A stretch of 7,147 nt of DNA from Spirochaeta sp. GTDB lineage: Bacteria; Spirochaetota; Spirochaetia; DSM-2461. The stretch covers positions 1-7,147 of the forward strand of contig JAUVIY010000133.1 of the NCBI GenBank assembly GCA_030592625.1. Reading direction: 5' to 3'. This document shows positions 1 to 5,900 of this stretch, one piece after another; position 1 is the stretch's first letter; every line of letters begins with the position of its first letter. Under the pieces are notes generated by a model. The model searched no databases, was not told the DNA's origin, and saw only the letters and a list, made by a program, of their open reading frames with translations. The translations under genes were made by a program, and so were the position numbers.

Positions 1-156
1 ACGCCTTTATTTTCCACGATTGTGAGCTGTCTCTATCTTGCAGTTGTCCCGGGAGCCGGATTATGGGTGGGTTGTGCTGTTCTGATTATGGGGTCGGTGC
101 TGAGCTGGCAATCGTTTTCCGGTTATCCCCCGAGTGCCGGGCGAAAGGCGCAGTAG
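1..156 (+). CDS. C-terminal fragment of a membrane protein (5' end outside window)
   Basis: The frame is open from the left edge to a TAG at 154-156, giving 51 visible residues. Visible residues 8 to about 38 are almost all hydrophobic or small (LYLAVVPGAG, then WVGCAVLIMGSVL), consistent with one long or two short membrane segments. A short polar basic tail ending GRKAQ follows. This reads as the end of a polytopic inner-membrane protein with a cytoplasmic C-terminus. The family cannot be identified from so little sequence; membrane acyltransferases or other lipid enzymes are possible but unsupported. It lies in the same direction as murG, 59 bases upstream, so it may belong to the same transcript. 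Coding status is inferred from the open frame and membrane-like composition only. Confidence 0.5.
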   Translation, partial: TPLFSTIVSCLYLAVVPGAGLWVGCAVLIMGSVLSWQSFSGYPPSAGRKAQ

Positions 157-164
157 ACTGCGTT
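147..164 (+). repeat. Small inverted repeat around the upstream stop codon
   Basis: CGCAG at 149-153 and CTGCG at 158-162 are perfectly complementary and flank the four bases TAGA, which contain the TAG stop of the upstream frame. Two G-T pairs (147-148 with 163-164) could lengthen the stem to 7 pairs. There is no T-run directly after it, so it is not a standard intrinsic terminator. It could be a weak attenuating hairpin or a palindromic protein site. It may also be chance. Confidence 0.3.
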
Positions 165-215
165 CTATCCCGGGGTTTTCTACCAACGTCCCATCGGATA
201 ATCTGTTGATGCGCC

Positions 216-1304
216 ATGAGTAAAACCAACAAGACAATCGCATTCACCGGTGGTGGCACCGCCGGTCATGTTTTTCCGGCATTCCCCGTCATTGAACGTG
301 TCCGAAAGGCGGGTTTCGACGTTGTCTGGATCGGATCCCGGGACGGAATGGAAAAGGCACTGTTGGAACAGGCCGGTATCCGGTACTTCGGTGTTCCTTC
401 AGGTAAGCTCCGTCGTTATTTCTCTTTCAGGAATTTAACTGACCTCTTCCGTATCATCGCCGGTTTTTTCGCTTCCCTGCGGATTCTGCGCCGGGAGAAA
501 CCGCTGGCCCTGTTCTCCAAGGGCGGTTTTGTGACTGTTCCCCCTGTGGCCGCCGCGCGGATTCTGAAAATCCCGTCACTGACACACGAGTCTGATGTGG
601 ATCCTGGATTGGCCACCAGGCTGAATCTCAAACTGGGTGCCAGGGCGCTGGTGTCCTATGAAAAGTCCCTGACCTTTCTTTCCCTAAAAAAGCGGATGGG
701 TGCCGTAATAGTCGGGAATCCGGCACGGGACGCGATTTTCTCCGGAAATTCCGCCGAAGGCCGCCGTCTTGCCGGTTTGGCTCCGGACGATAAACGCCCT
801 CTGATACTCGTTCTCGGCGGTTCCCAGGGCGCCCGTGAAGTGAATAACCTTGTTACAGGATGCCTGGACAAAATTCTGCCCATAGCCGCCGTCGTGCATC
901 AGACCGGTTCCGGTAACTCTTCAAGGCCTGATTCCGACGGATATATGAGCCGCCCGTTTTTCATGGAGGAACTTCCTTATTTTCTGGCCGCCGCCGATCT
1001 GGCCGTTTCCCGTTCCGGTGCCGGATCGGTCTGGGAATTCGCGGCAACCGGGACTCCGGCCATTTTCATCCCCTTAAGGGATGCAACCCGGGGAGATCAG
1101 TTATTAAACGCTTCGATGGCCGATGAATCGGGAATGTCGGTTACACTGGAGAAAGGAGCCGATGACGATATGCTGGGGAATCTTGTGACGGAGCTGATCT
1201 CGGACCCCCAACGCCGCAGGATAATGAGTGAAGCGGCTTCGGCCTACCCGGCCCGGGAAGCGGCGGACCGGATCGCTGCCGTGTTGATGGAGTATGCCAC
1301 ATGA
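216..1304 (+). CDS. murG: MurG: UDP-GlcNAc:lipid I N-acetylglucosaminyltransferase
   Basis: MurG makes lipid II by adding GlcNAc from UDP-GlcNAc to undecaprenyl-pyrophosphoryl-MurNAc-pentapeptide on the cytoplasmic face of the membrane. The 362 residues fit the family's usual length. Seen in order: the N-terminal glycine-rich loop GGGTAGH (residues 12-18, His18 matching the conserved acceptor-side His); HESDVDPGL starting at His124, resembling the Firmicutes HESD..PGL form rather than the E. coli HEQN form; GGSQGA at 201-206; and the donor-site segment SRSGAGSVWEF with Glu274, then RGDQLLNA around Gln295. The ATG at 216 is well constrained: an in-frame TGA lies at 207-209 and the Gly-rich loop begins 11 residues in. 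No clear Shine-Dalgarno precedes it. Its stop overlaps the cvpA start by 4 bases (ATGA). It is first of the overlapping gene series. Confidence 0.95.
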   Translation: MSKTNKTIAFTGGGTAGHVFPAFPVIERVRKAGFDVVWIGSRDGMEKALLEQAGIRYFGVPSGKLRRYFSFRNLTDLFRIIAGFFASLRILRREKPLALFSKGGFVTVPPVAAARILKIPSLTHESDVDPGLATRLNLKLGARALVSYEKSLTFLSLKKRMGAVIVGNPARDAIFSGNSAEGRRLAGLAPDDKRPLILVLGGSQGAREVNNLVTGCLDKILPIAAVVHQTGSGNSSRPDSDGYMSRPFFMEELPYFLAAADLAVSRSGAGSVWEFAATGTPAIFIPLRDATRGDQLLNASMADESGMSVTLEKGADDDMLGNLVTELISDPQRRRIMSEAASAYPAREAADRIAAVLMEYAT

Positions 1305-1837
1305 CCTTGACCGATGCTTTCATACTTATACTTGCGGCCGCCGGAACGATTTACGGAATCATCCGGGGGGTCCGGCCGGCGCTTTATCTGTTTGTTACCT
1401 TTCTGGCGGCTTTACTTGCCGTCATGCTTCTCACTGTTCCTCTGGAGAACCTCATTCTCGATCTGACCGGAGTCGGATCGGAGAATTATCCCGATGCACC
1501 GGCTGTCGCTGTACTGATTCTGGAAGGCCAGAGTGGAAATGCATATCTGGCGGCCTTCATTCCAACCTTTCTTACCTTCTTCCTTCTTCTGGCTCTCGGT
1601 GTCGGCGGGGTACTGCTGGGGCATTTTTTCAGGGATGCATTCAAAAACACACTCTCCAGACTGTTTGGAGCGATTTTCGGGCTCTGCGCCGCCGCCGCCG
1701 CCGCACTCTTGCTGGCGGTTCAGCTGGTCCGTATGCCATGGCCTCCGGCCGGTGAAATGTTCAGGTACAGCCTTATCATTTCCGCCGTTAATCATTTTAC
1801 CGAATCGCTGATTCCGGCTCTGACGGGTGGAATCTGA
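1301..1837 (+). CDS. cvpA: CvpA family inner-membrane protein
   Basis: The 178-residue protein has four predicted membrane segments, at roughly residues 5-22, 28-46, 82-106 and 120-141. The N-terminal pattern (TDAFILILAAAGTIYGIIRG) is typical of CvpA, where an Asp and a short Gly/Arg turn surround the first helix. CvpA proteins were named for colicin V production in E. coli; their biochemical role is still unclear, with links to envelope stress. Helix 4 carries an alanine run encoded by a short GCC repeat. The start at 1301 overlaps the murG stop, with GGAG at 1289-1292 as a well-spaced ribosome site. The stop overlaps the next gene in TGATG. The family call rests on topology, N-terminal motif, size and position next to murG, where Borrelia also has cvpA. 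Confidence 0.85.
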   Translation: MTLTDAFILILAAAGTIYGIIRGVRPALYLFVTFLAALLAVMLLTVPLENLILDLTGVGSENYPDAPAVAVLILEGQSGNAYLAAFIPTFLTFFLLLALGVGGVLLGHFFRDAFKNTLSRLFGAIFGLCAAAAAALLLAVQLVRMPWPPAGEMFRYSLIISAVNHFTESLIPALTGGI

Positions 1838-3003
1838 TGTTTGAAAATCTCCTGCACCAGGAAAAAATCGTTGCCCGTCTCCGGCATGACGTCGCGGAGA
1901 AATCGGTCCCACCGGCCATGCTGTTCTCCGGACCCTCGATGTCCGGTAAGCTTACCGCCGCTCTGGAACTGGCTCGGACCCTCTCCTGCGAGAAAGATGG
2001 CGAATGGAACTGTCCCTGTGGTCATTGCCGATTCCATCGAGCCCTGGCGCACCCTCGAACTATCCTGGCGGGCAGTCGGGATCTGACACCGGAAATAGCA
2101 GCTTCCGCAGAAGTCCTGCGAAGGGATACATCCGATACGCCACGATTCCTGCTGGTTCGATCCGCCAGGAAGCTGCTGCGGCGTTTTGATCCCGTGCTCT
2201 GGGAAGGGGAGGAGAGAAAACTCGTCAAAGCCCGCCCCGTCATGGAGAGGTTGGCCGAAACTATCGATAATTTACTTCCCGGCAATCCGCTTCCTGAAGG
2301 AAAGAAACTCGAAAAGCTCCTCGATTCACTTGTTGACGACTGCGCGATCATTCAGAAATCGCTACCGGCGGTACTCCCCGTCGCCCATGTTCGGCATATA
2401 ACAAGCTGGGCCGTCCATTCGGCCGGTGGGGATCATAAGACTGTCATCATCGACGCCGCGGACAGGATGCCCGATGCTTCCAGAAACGCCTTGTTGAAAT
2501 TTCTCGAAGAGCCGCCGGCCGACACGACGGCCATACTGTTAACCGACCGGAAATCCATGCTGCTCCCTACCATTGTTTCCCGCCTGAGGGATTATTCCTT
2601 CAAGATCCGCCGGCCTGCCGAAGAGGCGGAAGTCCTCCGGCGGGTTTTCCGGGAAGACGACAAGCGATGGGGTGGACTGATTGAGTACTTCAGGGCCTGG
2701 CGGAGTGGCCCTTCAGAACGTATGAAAGAGGCTGCGGCGATGTTCATCGACCAGGCGACGGCCGGCGATCCGACTTTTCCGAAGGAAGTTTCGGAAATCA
2801 GGGAACAGCCGGATTTCATCGCTTTCCTTGAGGCGGTCAGTTGTGAGCTGCAGCAGCGCTGGACCGATACGGATTCTCCGGATCACCGACGCGCAGCACT
2901 GGAAACCGAATGGCTTCGGAATGCCAGGATACGGGCCGAAAGCCTGAATATGCCGGTACCTCTCATCCTCAGGGGACTCTATTCCTCTATGGGTACCCTC
3001 TGA
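1837..3003 (+). CDS. holB: DNA polymerase III delta-prime-like clamp-loader subunit
   Basis: The delta-prime subunit is part of the clamp loader that places the beta clamp on DNA; it has the AAA+ fold but is normally a poor or inactive ATPase. Seen here: a degenerate Walker A, GPSMSGKL (from Gly32), with Leu after the GK where Thr/Ser would be expected; four cysteines at 51, 59, 61 and 64 forming the clamp-loader zinc module in slightly compressed spacing; KTVIIDAADRM starting at Lys201 as the Walker B region; NALLKFLEEPP at 217-227, a hallmark of the gamma/delta-prime family; and TIVSRL at 245-250, the usual SRC motif with Leu replacing Cys but Arg249 retained. About 85 extra residues lie between the zinc module and Walker B compared with E. 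coli delta-prime. Total length is 388 against 334. GGTGGA at 1826-1831 is a plausible ribosome site. It overlaps both neighbours by one base. A degenerate DnaX paralogue is the alternative. Confidence 0.85.
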   Translation: MFENLLHQEKIVARLRHDVAEKSVPPAMLFSGPSMSGKLTAALELARTLSCEKDGEWNCPCGHCRFHRALAHPRTILAGSRDLTPEIAASAEVLRRDTSDTPRFLLVRSARKLLRRFDPVLWEGEERKLVKARPVMERLAETIDNLLPGNPLPEGKKLEKLLDSLVDDCAIIQKSLPAVLPVAHVRHITSWAVHSAGGDHKTVIIDAADRMPDASRNALLKFLEEPPADTTAILLTDRKSMLLPTIVSRLRDYSFKIRRPAEEAEVLRRVFREDDKRWGGLIEYFRAWRSGPSERMKEAAAMFIDQATAGDPTFPKEVSEIREQPDFIAFLEAVSCELQQRWTDTDSPDHRRAALETEWLRNARIRAESLNMPVPLILRGLYSSMGTL

Positions 3004-4163
3004 TGCGGAAACTCATCCGGCGGGCTCTGAAAAGCCTTGACCGCCTGAATCATGAAAGGCTGCATAACCTGGTTCAGGAACTGGTTAAGGATAACGAACA
3101 GTTGGAGATTGTTCTCTCTTCCATACATGGTGGTATTCTGGTAACCGGACAGGATGATCGGGTCATCATGATCAACAACCCGGCCAGAAGGCTGTTGCCC
3201 CTTTCCACTTCGGACCCGGTGGATCAGCCGGCCTGGGAGGTTATCGCATCGGCGGATCTTTCCAATTTCGTTCGGGCCGCTTTGGAAGAGGACCGGGGAT
3301 CACCGATGAGGGATTTTCCGATACAGCATCGAGATCGGAATCTCATCCTGAGCTGCGGCATCCTCCCTCTGGTGGATCAGGGCAGAATCGTGGGCAGTAT
3401 GCTCTATATTGAAGATGTCACCGAAGTCAGGGCGGAAGAAGCCAGGCTCAAACGGGCCGAGGGGCTGGCGTCTCTCACGACAATGGCCGCAGGGGTCGCT
3501 CACGAAATCAAGAATCCCCTGGCCTCCATGAGTATCCATCTTCAGCTGATGAGGAGGCAGATGCAGGGAGAATGTGCCAGTCCCGAAGAACTGCAGGAAT
3601 CTCTGGAAATCCTCGAGGAGGAAACCGAGCGTCTGAACAATATTGTTTCGGATTATCTCTTTGCGGTTCGTCCCCAGGATTCCCGGCCTCTTCCAGCTGA
3701 CGTTAATGCTTTAATTACCGAATTGGTTCAGTTCCTGCGTTATGAGATGGAGGACGCCCATGTTCGTGTCCTTCCGCTTCTGGATGAATCCATTCCGTCC
3801 ATTCAGTTGGATGAGGGTGCGATGAAGAGAGCGCTGCTGAACCTCATCAAGAACGCAATAACCGCTATGCCTGAGGGCGGAGAGCTTCGACTTCAGACCC
3901 GGAGAGACGGGGATAACGTATTGATCCTGGTCAGCGATACCGGTGTGGGAATCCCGGAAGAGCTGCAGGGTAAGATTTTCGAACCATATTTCACCACCCG
4001 GGATACCGGTTCGGGTCTTGGACTTACCGTCGTTTATAAAGTGGTGAAGGAACACGGTGGAGATCTTCATATGGACTCACAACCCGGGCGAGGTACGACG
4101 TTCCGGATTTCAATACCCGTTCCCCAGAGTGAACGGAAACTCCTTTCGGGAGGGGACTCATGA
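3003..4163 (+). CDS. Soluble PAS-domain sensor histidine kinase (NtrB/AtoS/Hk2-like)
   Basis: This 386-residue kinase should autophosphorylate on His and pass the phosphate to the regulator encoded next. A basic, coiled-coil-prone N-terminus (residues 1-35) leads into a PAS-like domain (about 30-140; ILVTGQDDRVIMINNPARRLL is typical of the PAS entry), then the H-box AAGVAHEIKNPLASM with phosphoacceptor His167. The ATPase domain follows: N-box NLIKNAITAM with Asn284, DTGVGIP starting at Asp312, FEPYFTT, and GSGLGL. There is no signal peptide or membrane segment, so it should sense a cytoplasmic cue or a partner through PAS. ATG 3003 lies in TGATG and overlaps the delta-prime stop; an in-frame ATG at 2910 would add 31 residues read inside holB and is unlikely. 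In Borrelia, Hk2 occupies this position and is also a cytoplasmic PAS kinase. Confidence 0.95.
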   Translation: MRKLIRRALKSLDRLNHERLHNLVQELVKDNEQLEIVLSSIHGGILVTGQDDRVIMINNPARRLLPLSTSDPVDQPAWEVIASADLSNFVRAALEEDRGSPMRDFPIQHRDRNLILSCGILPLVDQGRIVGSMLYIEDVTEVRAEEARLKRAEGLASLTTMAAGVAHEIKNPLASMSIHLQLMRRQMQGECASPEELQESLEILEEETERLNNIVSDYLFAVRPQDSRPLPADVNALITELVQFLRYEMEDAHVRVLPLLDESIPSIQLDEGAMKRALLNLIKNAITAMPEGGELRLQTRRDGDNVLILVSDTGVGIPEELQGKIFEPYFTTRDTGSGLGLTVVYKVVKEHGGDLHMDSQPGRGTTFRISIPVPQSERKLLSGGDS

Positions 4164-5557
4164 CGTTCAGGATACTCGTCGTCGACGATGAGAAGAATAT
4201 CCGTTCCGGACTGGCCAGGGCGCTGGAAATGGACGGGTATGAAGTAATCCAGGCCGAGGATGGGCAGGAAGCACTCAAGATGATGGTGAAATCTGAAATA
4301 GACCTCATCATTGCCGATCTGCGGATGCCGAAGGTTTCCGGAGAAGAGCTTCTCAAGAGAGTGGTTTCCGCCTATCCCACTATTCCGGTGATTATACTCA
4401 CCGGGCATGGAACGGTGGACAATGCAGTTCAGGCCATGCGCAACGGAGCTTATGATTTTCTCACCAAACCGGTGAATCTCGAACGACTCGGGCTTCTGGT
4501 TAAGAGGGCTCTGGGACGCAGGGAGCTGGCACGGAAACACCAGGAACTCCAGGCCGAGGTGTTCAGGCTTGAAAAACGTAAGAGCGGTGCCGAGATACTC
4601 GGCAAGAGCGCTCCGATGCACCGGGTGTTCGAACTGATCGAGCAAGTGGCTCCCACCAGGGCGACTGTCCTGATAACCGGTGAAAGCGGTACCGGCAAGG
4701 AGCTGGTGGCCAATGCCCTGCACAACCAGTCACCCCGTAAGGATGCACCTCTTATCAAAGTCCACTGTGCCGCACTCTCCGAGTCCTTGCTGGAATCAGA
4801 GCTTTTCGGCCATGAAAAGGGTGCCTTCACGGGAGCGGCGGGACAGCGCAAGGGACGTTTCGAGCTCGCCGACGGCGGCACGATTTTCCTGGATGAGATC
4901 GGCGAGATTGATCAGTCCACTCAGATTAAAATACTCCGGGTATTACAGGAAAGGAGCTTCGAACGGGTTGGCGGTGAAAAAACACTGACAGTGGATGTCC
5001 GTATCATCGCGGCAACCAACCGCAATCTCAAAGCGGAAGTGGCTGCCGGCCGGTTCCGGGAAGACCTTTACTACAGACTGAGCGTTGTGAACATTCATCT
5101 GCCCGCCTTGAGAGAACGGCCGGAAGATGTCCCTCTTCTGGCGGCCCGATTCCTGAAGGAATGCGCCGAAGAAAACGGCAGGGATATACAGGGGCTGGAA
5201 CCTAAAACCGCCATGGCCCTGGGATCGTATCGCTGGCCTGGAAATGTCAGGGAACTGAGAAACGTGGTGGAAAGTGCTGTGGTGTTGAGTAAAGGATCAT
5301 ACCTCACACCCGATGATCTGCCTCCTCATGTCATTGAACGCAGTGACGAGGACGGTATACGTATAAAGCTGGGTATACCCATGGCGGAAGCTGAGAAGAT
5401 TATTATACGGGCCAATCTGAATGCTTATGGCGGTAACAAGAGCCGCACTTCGGAAGTTCTGGGGATCGGACGTAAGACCCTCCATCGGAAAATCCATGAT
5501 TATGGCATGGAATCCGAGTTCATCAGGAGCGGGGGCGACGAGGGTGTTTCTACTTGA
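4160..5557 (+). CDS. Sigma-54-dependent response regulator (NtrC/AtoC/Rrp2-like)
   Basis: This 465-residue enhancer-binding protein has three domains. The receiver (about 1-120) keeps every key residue: Asp9/Asp10, phosphoacceptor Asp53, Thr81 and Lys103. The AAA+ core (about 145-385) has Walker A GESGTGKE (174-181), an intact sigma-54 contact loop GAFTGA (221-226), Walker B IFLDE with Asp245-Glu246, and the FREDLYYRL and WPGNVREL segments. A Fis-type helix-turn-helix ends the protein (about 424-449, [21 protein letters not shown]). Phosphorylation should drive oligomerisation and ATP-dependent opening of sigma-54 promoters. The start overlaps the kinase stop as ATGA and has a strong purine-rich ribosome site at 4148-4155, four bases before the ATG. 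The cognate partner is almost certainly the adjacent kinase. In Borrelia the equivalent, Rrp2, controls the RpoN-RpoS cascade; which genes are controlled here cannot be read from the window. Confidence 0.96.
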   Translation: MTFRILVVDDEKNIRSGLARALEMDGYEVIQAEDGQEALKMMVKSEIDLIIADLRMPKVSGEELLKRVVSAYPTIPVIILTGHGTVDNAVQAMRNGAYDFLTKPVNLERLGLLVKRALGRRELARKHQELQAEVFRLEKRKSGAEILGKSAPMHRVFELIEQVAPTRATVLITGESGTGKELVANALHNQSPRKDAPLIKVHCAALSESLLESELFGHEKGAFTGAAGQRKGRFELADGGTIFLDEIGEIDQSTQIKILRVLQERSFERVGGEKTLTVDVRIIAATNRNLKAEVAAGRFREDLYYRLSVVNIHLPALRERPEDVPLLAARFLKECAEENGRDIQGLEPKTAMALGSYRWPGNVRELRNVVESAVVLSKGSYLTPDDLPPHVIERSDEDGIRIKLGIPMAEAEKIIIRANLNAYGGNKSRTSEVLGIGRKTLHRKIHDYGMESEFIRSGGDEGVST

Positions 5558-5583
5558 CGGTACGAAGGGACCGAATCTATATT
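5554..5583 (+). promoter_or_regulatory. Candidate sigma-70-type promoter for the TrpR-like gene
   Basis: TTGACG at 5554-5559 matches five of six -35 consensus bases and TATATT at 5578-5583 matches five of six -10 bases, with an 18-base spacer. The -35 box overlaps the response-regulator TGA stop (5555-5557). Transcription would be expected to begin near 5590, only a few bases before the ATG at 5594, so the transcript would be nearly leaderless. The spacer holds a small inverted repeat, CGGT at 5558-5561 and ACCG at 5570-5573, which could be an operator half-pair but is short. This is pattern matching only. Confidence 0.4.
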
Positions 5584-5593
5584 GGAAATCAGC

Positions 5594-5887
5594 ATGTATG
5601 AAGACATAGATCCGACTCCGCTGAACGAACTGGCCCATGCCCTCGCACAGGCGGACGATCCCGAAATGATAAAAGGTTTCCTGGAGAGTCTGCTCACCGG
5701 GAATGAGGTGAATGATATTTCCTCGCGCTGGACCCTGGTCAGGCTTATCGACCGCGGAATGTCCCAACGGACCATATCCCGTGAACTGGGTTTGAGCCTG
5801 TGCAAGATAACCCGGGGTTCGAGAGAATTGAAGAAAGACAATTCACCCTTCGCTCATATGATCCGTTTATACCAGCAGTCCTCCTGA
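5594..5887 (+). CDS. TrpR/YerC-family small DNA-binding regulator
   Basis: The 97-residue protein resembles the Trp repressor family: LLT at 33-35, then RGMSQRTISRELGL and KITRGSRELKK (about 54-81), against MSQRELKNELG and TITRGSNSLK in E. coli TrpR. This is the helix-turn-helix region of an all-helical dimer. By alignment Thr35, Arg45 and Arg74 match TrpR Thr44, Arg54 and Arg84, which contact tryptophan, but the Ser88 position is Glu78. The effector may therefore differ, as in the poorly characterised YerC/YecD branch. Start choice is uncertain: TTG at 5582 is in frame and has AAGGGA 11 bases upstream (5565-5570), whereas ATG 5594 has a weak GGAA (5584-5587) and fits the candidate promoter better. 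It lies 36 bases after the response regulator and may be co-transcribed with it or separately expressed. It converges with the minus-strand gene. Confidence 0.85.
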   Translation: MYEDIDPTPLNELAHALAQADDPEMIKGFLESLLTGNEVNDISSRWTLVRLIDRGMSQRTISRELGLSLCKITRGSRELKKDNSPFAHMIRLYQQSS

Positions 5888-5900
5888 ATCCCTTATCATT

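Noticed and set aside
106..120. Sigma-54-like element TGGCAATCGTTTTCC upstream of murG
   Set aside because: The -24 GG is present but the essential -12 GC reads CC, and it lies inside the upstream coding frame.
175..202. Possible sigma-70 promoter for murG with -10-like GATAAT at 197-202
   Set aside because: The -10 box is good, but no acceptable -35 hexamer lies at 16-18 bases; a single hexamer is not enough support.
1294..1755. Plus-strand open frame of 153 codons overlapping cvpA in another frame
   Set aside because: Cys/Ser/Arg-rich translation without any motif; it starts inside murG and is a shadow of cvpA.
1412..1912. Minus-strand open frame of 166 codons opposite cvpA
   Set aside because: Its low-complexity, polar translation is what the reverse of a hydrophobic membrane gene gives; cvpA fits better.
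2910..3002. In-frame ATG at 2910 giving the kinase a 31-residue N-terminal extension
   Set aside because: It lies inside the delta-prime coding region and the extra residues look like out-of-frame reading; ATG 3003 gives the same TGATG overlap style as the other junction.
4067..4723. Minus-strand open frame of 218 codons
   Set aside because: It lies opposite the confidently identified kinase and response-regulator genes and its translation shows no domain or coding character.
5297..5767. Minus-strand open frame of 156 codons across the response-regulator end and the TrpR-like gene
   Set aside because: Both plus-strand genes there have clear family motifs; the reverse translation has none.
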